In this document: piece by piece, positions 42,718 to 50,923 of the stretch
Layout: each line of letters opens with the position of its first letter
Position numbering within the stretch: the stretch's first letter is position 1
Assembly: GCA_963757815.1 (NCBI GenBank)
Contig: CAVWSN010000009.1
Coordinates: 62,001-126,000, forward strand
DNA: 64,000 nt
From: JACVRW01 sp963757815
GTDB lineage: Bacteria; Actinomycetota; Thermoleophilia; Solirubrobacterales; Thermoleophilaceae
Reading direction: 5' to 3'
Made by a program: the position numbers and the translations under genes
The notes under the pieces: generated by a model
Told to the model about the DNA's origin: nothing
The model's database searches: none
What the model saw: the letters and a program-made list of their open reading frames with translations, nothing else

Positions 42718-44169
42718 GTGCGAATCCTGATCTTCCACGGCTACCTGCTGCGCGGCACAGGCAGCAACATCTACAACGCCGAGCTCGTGCGCGCGCTCGC
42801 TCGCATGGGGCACGAGGTCGACCTGCTCTGCCAGGACCCGGACTGGCCCGCCCCCGACGGCGTGACCGTCCACGTGCCCGACATCGGCCGGCTGCTGCCG
42901 GTCTACGTGGCCGACCGCTACGAGCGCTTCGACGCGAAGCCCTATCCGGAGTTGAGCGACGCGGAGCTCGAGCACTACATCGACGCGAACGTGGCGGCGG
43001 TCCGTTCTGTCGCCGCACCGGACGTGGCGCTCGCAAACCACCTGGTGATGGGCCCGCTCGTCCTGGCCCGCGGCCTCGCCGGCCGGGCCCCCTACGCAGT
43101 GAAGATCCACGGGAGCGCGCTCGAGTACACCGTACGGCCGAACCGCGAGCGCTTCCTGCCCTACGCGCTCGAGGGGATCCGGGGCGCATCCGGAGTGCTC
43201 GTGGGGTCGCGCCACACCGCCGAGTCGCTCTGGGAGGTGCTCGCCGACGAGCCCGAGCTGCCCGGGCGCACCCGGCTCGGGCCGCCGGGCGTGGACGTCC
43301 ACAGCTTCCGGCCGGCGGCCGACCCGGCGGCCGGGCTCGAGCGGCTCGCCTCGAAGCTCGCGTCCGGCGAGGCGGCCGCGTGGGGCGGCGAGGCCGGCGC
43401 GGCCGACGCGCTGCGGAGACTCGACCCCGGGCGCGACCGCATCGTCAGCTACGTCGGCAAGCTGATCGTCTCGAAGGGGATCGACCTGCTGTTCGCGGCC
43501 TGGCCGCTCGTCGTCGAGCGGGTGCCGGACGCGCGGCTGGTGGTGGTCGGCTTCGGCACTTACCGCGACGCCCTCGGCCGCTTCGTGGCGGCCATGGAGA
43601 GCGGGGACCTGGAGGCGCTGCGGGACATCGCCGCCCGTGGCCGCGAGCTCGAGGGCGGGCCGCGCGGCGAGCTCACTCACCTGGCGGCGTTCCTCGAGCG
43701 CGTGGACGGGCGCTGGCTCGAGAGCGCGCCCGCGGCGGCCGCGCGCATTCACTTCACTGGCCGCTTGGAGCACGGCGACCTGCCTGACCTCCTGTCCGCC
43801 TGCGAGGCGCAGGTGATGCCCTCCACATTCCCCGAGTCCTTCGGGATGGTGGCGGCGGAGGCGGCGGCCTGCGGGGCGCTGCCACTGTCCGCCAACCATT
43901 CCGGGATGGCCGAGGTCACGGCGGCCCTCGCGCCCGCCCTGCCGCCGCCGCTGCGGCCACTGCTGGCCTTCGACGTCGGCGCCGACGCGGTCGAGCAGAT
44001 CGCCTCCAAGCTCGTGACCTGGCTCGAGCTCGATCCCCCCGAGCGGAGCCGCGCCAGGGCCGCGTTGGCGGCCGAGGCGGCGCGCAGATACTCGTGGGAG
44101 AGCGTCGCCGAGGGGGTCATCGCGGCGGCCCTCGGAGACCTCGAGCGGCTTCCCCATCCGGCCACTTGA
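42718..44169 (+). CDS. Glycosyltransferase family 4
   Basis: 483 residues. RILIFHGYLLRGTGSNIYNAEL with the GS-N loop opens the acceptor domain, followed by VKIHGSALEYTVRP and GVDVHSFRP. The donor domain begins VSYVGKLIVSKGIDLLFAAW and has VVVGFGTYRDALG, then FTGRLEHGDLPDLLSACEAQV and the donor-binding STFPESFGMVAAEAAACG. An insert of about 60 residues (ESGDLEALRDIAARGRELEG) lengthens it against the usual 380-400. It probably adds sugars to a membrane lipid or exopolysaccharide. Start GTG 42718. The cytochrome gene follows 20 bases later. Confidence 0.87.
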   Translation: MRILIFHGYLLRGTGSNIYNAELVRALARMGHEVDLLCQDPDWPAPDGVTVHVPDIGRLLPVYVADRYERFDAKPYPELSDAELEHYIDANVAAVRSVAAPDVALANHLVMGPLVLARGLAGRAPYAVKIHGSALEYTVRPNRERFLPYALEGIRGASGVLVGSRHTAESLWEVLADEPELPGRTRLGPPGVDVHSFRPAADPAAGLERLASKLASGEAAAWGGEAGAADALRRLDPGRDRIVSYVGKLIVSKGIDLLFAAWPLVVERVPDARLVVVGFGTYRDALGRFVAAMESGDLEALRDIAARGRELEGGPRGELTHLAAFLERVDGRWLESAPAAAARIHFTGRLEHGDLPDLLSACEAQVMPSTFPESFGMVAAEAAACGALPLSANHSGMAEVTAALAPALPPPLRPLLAFDVGADAVEQIASKLVTWLELDPPERSRARAALAAEAARRYSWESVAEGVIAAALGDLERLPHPAT

Positions 44170-44189
44170 AGGGATAGAGTTCCCGCCTC

Positions 44190-44888
44190 GTGAGCCTCGC
44201 CAGGTTCAATTTCAGGCGACCGCGCGCGCTCCCCTACGCGCTCGGCGTGGTTGCGGCGGCGCTCGTGGCGCTGGCGCTCACGGCCTGCGGGCGCGACGAG
44301 CCCGACCTCGCGAACGGCAAGGCCCAGTTCGTGCAGCAGTGCGGCTCCTGCCACGTTCTCGAGCGTGCCGGCACGCAGGGGACGCAGGGCCCGAGCCTCG
44401 ATGCCGCCTTCCAGGCGGCGCTGGCGGACGGCTTCGATCGGGACACCGTCGAGGGCATCGTCCAGGAGCAGGTGGCGAACCCGCGCGACAACAGCATCAT
44501 GCCCGCGAACCTCGTGACGGGCGATGACGCGCGCGACGTGGCCGCCTACGTGGCCTACGCCACGGACCGGCCCGGCGAGGACCAGGGCGTTCTGGCGCAG
44601 GCCGGCCTGGCCGGGGCCAAGAGCGGCGAGCAGATCTTCACCGCCGCGGGCTGCGGCGGCTGCCATACGTTCGGCCCGGCCGGCACGCAGGGCAACATCG
44701 GCCCGAGCCTCGACGACCTGGCGAGCGCGGCCGGCAACATGCCGCCGGAGGAGTTCGTCAGGCAGTCGATCCTCGACCCGGACGCTCAGGTCGCCCAGGG
44801 CTTCAACTCCGGCGTGATGCCGTCCTTCGAGGGCAGGCTCACCGACGCGCAGGTCCAGGCGCTGGTCGACTACCTGCTCGGCGAGTAG
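44190..44888 (+). CDS. Dihaem cytochrome c lipoprotein
   Basis: 232 residues. After a basic leader come a hydrophobic helix and a possible lipobox (VALALTAC, Cys 33). Two class I cytochrome c domains follow, each with a haem site: QQCGSCHVLERAG near residue 52 and AAGCGGCHTFGPAG near residue 155. The axial methionines are in NSIMPANLV and SGVMPSFEG. It would be exposed outside the membrane and pass electrons to a terminal oxidase, perhaps the aa3 oxidase at 49-54 kb. The end overlaps the convergent ROK gene by 19 bases. Confidence 0.9.
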   Translation: MSLARFNFRRPRALPYALGVVAAALVALALTACGRDEPDLANGKAQFVQQCGSCHVLERAGTQGTQGPSLDAAFQAALADGFDRDTVEGIVQEQVANPRDNSIMPANLVTGDDARDVAAYVAYATDRPGEDQGVLAQAGLAGAKSGEQIFTAAGCGGCHTFGPAGTQGNIGPSLDDLASAAGNMPPEEFVRQSILDPDAQVAQGFNSGVMPSFEGRLTDAQVQALVDYLLGE

Positions 44889-46039
44889 GCGAGCACCAGG
44901 GCCAGGGCGCCCAGCAGCTCGGCGCGCGGGCCGAGCACGCCGGTCACGATCTCGACGTCGCGAGCCGTGGCCGGAATGGCGTTGCGATGCACCTGCTCGC
45001 GGATCGGGTCGACCAGCACGTCGCCCGCCTGGCTCAGCTCCCCACCGACCACGACCAGCTCCGGGTTGAACAGGTCGCAGAGCGTCGCCAGCGCGCCGCC
45101 GATATGCCGGCCGGCGTCGGCGATCACGCGGCGCGCACCCGAGTCGGCCGCGCTCGCCAGCTCGAGCAGCTCGGCGGTCGAGATCGTTCGCCCGAGGCGG
45201 GGCTCGAGCAGCTCCACGAGCGCCGACGCCCCCGCCAGCGTCTCGAGGCAGCCACGCTTGCCGCAGCGGCACACGGCGCCCTGCTCGTCGACGATCGTAT
45301 GGCCGATCTCCCCGGCGAGGCCGCCGGCGCCGTGGAACAGGCGGCCGTCGAGGACGAGTCCCGCGCCGATGCCCGTCGACACCTTGAGGTAGGCGACGTT
45401 GCGCCGCTCCGAGGCGGCACCCCATTGGAGCTCGGCGAGCGCGCCGAGGTTGGCGTCGTTGTCGACGGAGGCGGGCACCCCGAGCCGTTCGGCGAGCTCG
45501 TCGGCGGCCCGCACACCCACCCAGCCCGGAAGGATCGACGAGGAGCCGACCCGTCCCGAACGGGTATCGATGGGACCCGGCAGCCCCATGCCCACCCCGA
45601 CGACGTCGGCGGACACGACACCCGCCTGCTCCATCACCTCCTCGACAAGCGCCACCGCCGCATCGAGTCCCGCCGCGGCGGGATCGGCGGCGTTGGCGGG
45701 CCGCTCCGCCTCGGCGAGGATCGTGTGGCTCAGGTCCGCGGCCGCCACCCGCAGGTGGCGCTTGCCGAAGTCGATCCCGATCGCCACACCGGCCGAACGG
45801 CTGAACGACAGCAGGCGGGGCGGCCGGCCGCCCCGGGGCGACGCGCCCGCACCGTCCTCGTGCTCCACGAGGACGCCCTCCGCCGCGAGCTCGGCGGCGA
45901 GGCTCGCGACCGTCGTGCGGGACATGCCGGTGCGGCGCGCGAGGTCCGAGCGGCTCGCCGTGCCCGCTTCGCGCAGGGCAGCCAGGACGCGCTCGCGATT
46001 GCGCTCACGGCGTGCGTCTGCTGCGCCCTGGCCGGCCAT
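44870..46039 (-). CDS. ROK-family transcriptional repressor/sugar kinase
   Basis: About 390 residues. An N-terminal winged helix (NRERVLAALREAGTASRSDL, ARRTGMSRTTVASLAAEL) precedes a ROK kinase-like domain with GVAIGIDFGKRHLRVA, VGVGMGLPGPID, VDNDANLGALAE, GTGIGAGLVLDG-type (here VSTGIGAGLVL), GEIGHTIVDEQG and the zinc motif CRCGKRGCLETLAG. XylR/NagC-type members bind a sugar and release DNA. I chose ATG 46039; an ATG at 46090 would add 17 residues. It diverges from a family 3 glycosidase, whose sugar product is a likely inducer. Confidence 0.9.
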   Translation of the reverse strand: MAGQGAADARRERNRERVLAALREAGTASRSDLARRTGMSRTTVASLAAELAAEGVLVEHEDGAGASPRGGRPPRLLSFSRSAGVAIGIDFGKRHLRVAAADLSHTILAEAERPANAADPAAAGLDAAVALVEEVMEQAGVVSADVVGVGMGLPGPIDTRSGRVGSSSILPGWVGVRAADELAERLGVPASVDNDANLGALAELQWGAASERRNVAYLKVSTGIGAGLVLDGRLFHGAGGLAGEIGHTIVDEQGAVCRCGKRGCLETLAGASALVELLEPRLGRTISTAELLELASAADSGARRVIADAGRHIGGALATLCDLFNPELVVVGGELSQAGDVLVDPIREQVHRNAIPATARDVEIVTGVLGPRAELLGALALVLAYSPSR

Positions 46040-46157
46040 GTTACGGAAATATGGCAGCCAATTGACCAAAAGAGAAGGCGAAAAGCGCATCTATTGATCG
46101 AAACCACACAGCCTCAGACGCTGGGTTTAGTGCAATTTGACATGGGGTACCCCGAGC

Positions 46158-46171
46158 GTGACAAGTGTCAC
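46158..46171. promoter_or_regulatory. GTGACA-AG-TGTCAC palindrome, candidate operator
   Basis: A perfect 14-base inverted repeat (6-bp arms, 2-base centre) lies 18 bases before the glycosidase ATG, in the AT-richer gap between the divergent ROK regulator and glycosidase genes. Position fits a repressor site blocking the glycosidase promoter or leader. Only one such site is seen. Confidence 0.45.
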
Positions 46172-46188
46172 TTATTGGGGGAGGAAGC

Positions 46189-48515
46189 ATGAATCCGCAC
46201 CGGATCGGGTGGCATCGTGCCGTTTGGCCCGCGCTCCTTGCGCTGTTGCTCGCGCTCGCCGCGGTGGTCGCCGGTGGCGGCGCGGCTCGGGAGGCATCCG
46301 CACAGGGGACGCCCGCCTATCTCGACGCGAGCCTCACGCCCGAGCAGCGCGCCGACGACCTGCTGCCGCGCATGTCGCTCGCGGAAAAGATCGGCCAGAT
46401 GACGCAGATCAACGCCACGGTGCTCCAGGGCGATCCGGGCAACCCCTGGGACCGCGCCGCGCTCAACCCGGCGATCATGGAAGACGTCTTTGGCCCCGGC
46501 ACCCTGACTGAGCCCGGCAACCTGACCGGCTCGATCCTCTCGGGTGGCGGGGCATCGCCGCTCGTGAACTCGCCGCGCGCGTGGGCGCAGATGACGAACG
46601 AGATCCAGGAGTTCGCCATGGCGCGCCAGCCCCACGGCATCCCGATCATCTACGGGATCGACGCCGTGCACGGGCACAACAACGTCCTCGGCGCGACGAT
46701 GTTCCCGCATCAGTTCGGGCTCGGTGCCGCTTACGACACCCGCCTGGCCCGCGAGCTCGCTGACGCCACGGCGACCGACGTGCGCGCGACGGGCATCCAC
46801 TGGGACTTCGCTCCGGTGGCGGACATCTGGCGCGACCTGCGCTGGGGCCGCTCGTACGAGCCCTTCAGCGAGGCGCCGCTCGCCGCGGGCGACCTGGTCG
46901 CCGCGACCGTCCGCGGGCTCGAGGGAGACGACCTCCGCTCGCAGGTGGCGTCGACCACCAAGCACTTCACCGGCTACTCCGCTCCCGACAACGGACGCGA
47001 CCGCGAGAACGCCACGCTCACCGAGCGCGAGCTGTGGGACGAGCACCTGCCGTCGTTCATGCGCGGCATCGGGGCGGGCTCGCAGACGGTCATGGCCAAC
47101 TCGGGCTCGGTCAACGGCGTGCCGGTGCACGCCTCGCGTGAGCTCCTCACAGAGCTCCTGCGGGACAAGCTCGGCTTCGAGGGCGTCCTCATCTCCGACT
47201 GGGAGGACATCTGGAAGCTGGTGACCGTCCATCACGTCGCCGCCAACGACAAGCAGGCGATCGAGATGGCCATCAAGGCCGGCATCGACATGTCGATGGT
47301 GCCACTGGAGGCTGGGCGCTTCACGCAGCCAGCTGACCGAGCGTGGTGAGACGAGTGACCGAATCTCCGAGGACCGGATCGACGAATCCGTGCGCAGGAT
47401 CCTCGTCCTCAAGTTCCGCCTCGGGCTGTTCGAGCAGCCCACGGTCGATCTCGACCGGGCCGAGGACATCGAGGGCGATCACGTCGAGCCTCGCGCGGCG
47501 GGCCGCGGCGGAGACGATGACGTTGCTCGAGAACGACGGAACCCTGCCGCTGCGTAGGGAGCGCGCCAACCTGCTCGTGACCGGGCCGAGCGCGGACAGC
47601 ATGCCCAACCAGCTGGGCGGCTGGTCGATCGGCTGGCAGGGCGCCACCAACCCCGAGATCCCCGAAGGAGTAACCGTCCGTGAGGGGATCGAGGACGCGG
47701 TGGGCCCGAACGCGCGGCTTCGCTATGCCCCTGGCGTGCCGAGCGGCTCGGCAACCGAGGCGGCGCGGGCCGAGGCGCGCGAGGCCGCGGTGCGGCGCGC
47801 GGAGGGCGCGGACGCGATCATCGCCGTGGTCGGCGAGCCGCCCTACGCCGAGGGCCCGGGCGACACGACAACCGCGGCGCTGCCCGTGGGGCAGGCGGAG
47901 CTGCTCGACGCCCTCGAGGCGACAGGCAAGCCGGTCATCGTGGTGGTCATCGCCGGGCGACCGCTGATGATGGGCCCGCAGCTCGACGGCGCGGCGGCGG
48001 CGCTGATGGCCTATCTGCCCGGGACCCAGGGCGGGCGCGCGGTCGCCGACGCGCTCTTCGGCAGGGTCAACCCGAGCGGACGCCTGTCCGTGACGTGGCC
48101 GAAGAGCGTGGCTCAGGCTCCGCTCACGCACGACCGGATGCCGGGCGAGCCCTACGACCCGCGCTACGCGTTCGGGCACGGGCTCAGCTACACCCGGTTC
48201 GACCACAGCCGGCTCGACGCCTCGGCCCGGCGGGACGACGTGCGGGTGTCGATCCGCGTGACCAACGAGGGCAGGCGCGCGGGCAAGCGCACGGTGCTGC
48301 TGTTCGCGAGCAAGCGGGGCGGCGGCGGGAGCTTCCCGGCCAGCCGGCTCGTCGCCTACGAGTCCGTGCGGCTGCAACCGGGTGACCGGCGCACGCTGAA
48401 CCTGTCCTTCCCGCGAGGGCGCCTCGCGGTGAGGGAGGACGGCGAGTCGGTCGTCGAGGAGGGCCGCTACGAGCTCACGGCCGAGGGGGAGAGCACCACG
48501 ATCACGGTGCGCTGA
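46189..48515 (+). CDS. Glycoside hydrolase family 3, beta-glucosidase type (two frameshifts)
   Basis: Secreted exo-glycosidase of about 775 residues. ATG 46189 follows GGGGGAGG; the signal peptide is LLALLLALAAVVAGGGAAREASA. The (beta/alpha)8 domain has the conserved KHFTGYSAPDNGRDREN, VMANSGSVNGVPVHASRELL and the nucleophile aspartate in GVLISDWEDIWKL. One extra C near 47329 and another near 47490 break the frame. Removing them gives QLTERGETSDRISEDRIDES, then VELARRAAAETMTLLENDG, which leads into the alpha/beta sandwich (GVTVREGIEDAVG, VVGEPPYAEGPGD) and fibronectin-like end (AFGHGLSYTRFDHS). It would release glucose or another sugar from beta-glucans. Confidence 0.88.
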
Positions 48516-49266
48516 CGAGCGCGTAGAGATCGGAAAGCAGCTCGGGGGAGCCGGCGGCCACCACGCCCGCCGGCTCTCCCTCCAGATCCTTCACGACCCC
48601 GCCCGCCTCCTCCACGATCAGCCGCCCCGCCGCCTCGTCCCAGCGGCTGAGGCCGCGCTCGTAGAAGGCGTCGACGCGGCCGGCGGCGACCAGGCACAGG
48701 TCGAGCGCCGCGGCGCCAGGGCGCCGGATATCGCGCACGCGCGGCAGCACCCGTAACAGCAGTTCGGCCTGGCCGGCGCGGCGCTCCGCCTCGTAGGAGA
48801 AGCCCGTGGCGACCATCGCCTGCGGGAGCTCCGTCCGGCCCGTAACCTGGATCGGCTCCCCGTTGAGTGTGGCTCCGCCGGCGCGCACCGCGGAGAAGAG
48901 CTCCGGCCTGACCGGGTCGTACACCACGCCGACCCGCACGCCGTCGCCGTCCTCGAGCGCGATGCTCACCGCCCAGGCCGGGAAGCCGTAGAGGAAGTTG
49001 ATGGTGCCGTCGAGCGGATCGACCACCCAGCGGCGCCCGCTCTCGGCCTCGGCGTGGGACCCCTCCTCGGCGAGCAGCCCGTCCCCCGGCCGTTCGGCCT
49101 CGAGCAGCTCGCGGACGACGCGTTCCGCCTCGCGATCCGCGTCCGAGACGAGATCGGTATCCGACGACTTCGAGTCGAGCCCCTCAGGCGGCCGCCCGTA
49201 ATACGACATGAGCACCTCGCCGGCGGCCCGGGCGGCGCGCTCGGCGAGCTCGAGGTCCGAACTCAC
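48502..49266 (-). CDS. Inositol monophosphatase-family phosphatase
   Basis: A 254-residue magnesium-dependent phosphatase. The metal motifs are EEGSHAE, VDPLDGTINFLYG and the C-terminal WDEAAGRLIVEEAGG. SSDLELAERAARAAGEVLMS opens it from GTG 49266. Substrates in this family include inositol-1-phosphate, histidinol phosphate, fructose-1,6-bisphosphate and 3'-phosphoadenosine phosphates. The strict DPLDGT and WDxAA favour an inositol- or histidinol-type enzyme. It overlaps the 36-residue gene upstream (GTGA), so it ends the oxidase operon. Frames extending upstream past 49266 are out of character. Confidence 0.9.
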   Translation of the reverse strand: MSSDLELAERAARAAGEVLMSYYGRPPEGLDSKSSDTDLVSDADREAERVVRELLEAERPGDGLLAEEGSHAEAESGRRWVVDPLDGTINFLYGFPAWAVSIALEDGDGVRVGVVYDPVRPELFSAVRAGGATLNGEPIQVTGRTELPQAMVATGFSYEAERRAGQAELLLRVLPRVRDIRRPGAAALDLCLVAAGRVDAFYERGLSRWDEAAGRLIVEEAGGVVKDLEGEPAGVVAAGSPELLSDLYALVSAP

Positions 49267-49373
49267 GTGACGGCTCGGACGAGAAACACGATGCCGACGA
49301 TCAGAGCAACCACGACCGCGACATAGAGCAGGAAGCGAAAGGCCTCCTGCTCCGACCGAAGCGGGTTGATCAC
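49263..49373 (-). CDS. 36-residue single-TM protein in oxidase cluster
   Basis: From GTG 49373: VINPLRSEQEAFRFLLYVAV, then a hydrophobic helix VVALIVGIVFLVRAV and stop. A polar N-terminus with an amphipathic start and one C-terminal helix is typical of small accessory subunits of respiratory complexes. It lies between ctaE and the phosphatase gene with a GTGA overlap to the latter. It is recognisable only because the open frame continues upstream into ctaE's shifted frame. Role unknown. Confidence 0.55.
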   Translation of the reverse strand: MINPLRSEQEAFRFLLYVAVVVALIVGIVFLVRAVT

Positions 49374-49404
49374 GAAGCCGGACCTTTCGACCACAGAGAG
49401 CGCG

Positions 49405-49432
49405 AAAAGCAAGCCTGCCAAGGACGCAGGCT
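49405..49432 (-). terminator. Stem-loop with U-tract after ctaE
   Basis: On the minus strand AGCCTGC, loop GTCCTTG, GCAGGCT is followed by TGCTTTT: a 7-bp stem with a short T-run, 66 bases past the ctaE stop. A second stem CGTGTG/CACACG (49437-49453) lies just before it. This is the best textbook terminator in the window and would give the distal small gene and phosphatase less transcript than the oxidase. Confidence 0.65.
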
Positions 49433-49497
49433 CCGACGTGTGTTCGGCACACGAGGAGCCGAGGACACAGGCAGGCGCAGCTTTGCAGCGCGGACGC

Positions 49498-50105
49498 TCA
49501 GAGGAGATACACCGACGAAAGACGAGGATCCACATGATGTCGACGAAGTGCCAGTAGATGCCGGGCACCTCGACACCTCGGTGCTCCTTCGCCGTGAAGT
49601 GGCCGCGGAACGCGCGGTTTGTCGCCATGGTCAGGAGCGTCAGACCGATGAACACGTGGGCCCCGTGCAGTCCCGTCAGCCCATAGAAGATGGTGCTCTG
49701 GGCGTTCTCGGAGATCGGGAAGCCGAGGTGGACGTACTCGTTGATCTGGATCGTGAGGAAGGTGAGGCCCAGCAGCGTCGTCGTCAGCAGGCCCATCTTC
49801 ATGGCGCGCCGGTTCTCGTTGCGCGCGCCCTCGAGCGCCCAGTGCATCGTGAAGCTCGACGAGATCAGGATCGACGTGTTCACCGCGGCGATGCCGACCG
49901 GCAGCTCGAGCCCGTTGAACGGGAACCACTCCGCCTCTGCCACGACCCGGATGAAGAAGTAGGCCGTGAAGAACGCTCCGAAGAGCATGATCTCGGAGAT
50001 GATGAAAAGCAGCATCCCGAGGAATTGCGCCTCGACGCGCGAGGAGACGTTGGCGGCCGGCGGGCCGTGATGCTCCTCGTGGGCGGCGACGGAGGCCGAT
50101 TCCAT
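49498..50105 (-). CDS. ctaE: Cytochrome c oxidase subunit III (frameshifted near its end)
   Basis: Heme-copper oxidase subunit III, about 202 residues with five helices. RVEAQFLGMLLFIISEIMLF, GAFFTAYFFI, FGLTGLHGAHV-type (here FYGLTGLHGAHVFIGL), HRGVEVPGIYWHFVDIMWIL are the family landmarks. The frame breaks near 49518, where one base is missing; with it the protein ends LVFSSVYLL at the TGA at 49498, the usual end, since the family normally stops at W-L-x-V-F-x-x-x-Y-L. Uncorrected, the frame runs on through the terminator into the next small gene. ATG 50105 overlaps the upstream stop. Confidence 0.9.
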
Positions 50106-50923
50106 CAGGCGCCCTCCTCGCTGACGATGTGCTCGACCGGCTTCCCGGTGGACGCCTCGACTCGTCCGATGAGGTCGGCGCGCAGCCAGCCCGAGCGCGT
50201 CTCCGGGAAGGTCGAGATCACGATGTCGTCCGGCCCGTAGAACTGGAGCGCGTTCTGGATCGCCGTGTACGGGTCGGGATGGACGACCTGCCCGACGGCC
50301 TCGAGCCCGGCCTCCTGAAGCGCCGTGAGCGTGTGTGCGAGGCGCTCGTGGGCGTCCCCCTCGGAATCGCCGTTGCCGCCCGAGTCGGGGGCGATCACGA
50401 TGAAGCGCCGCGGCTCCTCCGCGGCCTTGCGCTTGAGCGCGTCGAGCAGCGCCTGCTCGCCGACCGTCTGATTGGCGACCACCAGCGTGCGCTTGACGTC
50501 GTCGCGCTCGCTGTCGAGGTCCACGACCACGTGCTCGATGTCCCGCCGGGTGGCGCGCGCGAGCCGGTCCACGAGCCCCTGGCGCAGCCAGCCCGAGCGC
50601 GTCTCGGGGTGGGTGGAGACGATGATCTCGTCGTAGTCCTGCTCGCCCAGAGCGTCCATCACCGCCGAGTACGGGTCGGGATCCATGATCTCGCCGTCCG
50701 CCTCGATCCCCGCGTCGCGCAGCAGCGCGAGCGTCATGTCGAGGCGGTTCTGGGCGGCGTCGCGGATGTACTCGTCGTGCACCACGAACCCGTGCTTGGG
50801 CTCGTTCTGCGGGCAGATGACGTGCACGTGGACGTCCTCGTCCCCGCCGGCGCGGCGCTTGACCGCGTCGATCAGCGGCCTGCCGGCGACCGTTTCGTTG
50901 GCGACTACGAGGATCCGCTTCAT
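50105..50923 (-). CDS. Tandem-domain universal-stress-like protein in the oxidase operon
   Basis: 272 residues made of two similar halves. Half one: RILVVANETVAGRPLIDAVK, then YDEIIVSTHPETRSGWLRQG, VDRLARATRRDIEHVVVD. Half two: RTLVVANQTVGEQALLDALK, then DDIVISTFPETRSGWLRADL, IGRVEASTGKPVEHIV. Each half has the alternating strand-helix pattern of a Rossmann-like universal stress domain. The ATP-loop G-x2-G-x9-G(S/T) is not evident; the constant PETRSGWLR motif may take its place. It is inserted between ctaD and ctaE with ATGA overlaps on both sides, so it is made together with the oxidase. No known oxidase subunit matches. Confidence 0.75.
   Translation of the reverse strand: MKRILVVANETVAGRPLIDAVKRRAGGDEDVHVHVICPQNEPKHGFVVHDEYIRDAAQNRLDMTLALLRDAGIEADGEIMDPDPYSAVMDALGEQDYDEIIVSTHPETRSGWLRQGLVDRLARATRRDIEHVVVDLDSERDDVKRTLVVANQTVGEQALLDALKRKAAEEPRRFIVIAPDSGGNGDSEGDAHERLAHTLTALQEAGLEAVGQVVHPDPYTAIQNALQFYGPDDIVISTFPETRSGWLRADLIGRVEASTGKPVEHIVSEEGA

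Noticed and set aside
47343..48515. Second half of the family 3 glycosidase as a separate gene
   Set aside because: Its first 55 residues are nonsense, while the other frame over the same bases continues the first half, so one gene with two indels is simpler.
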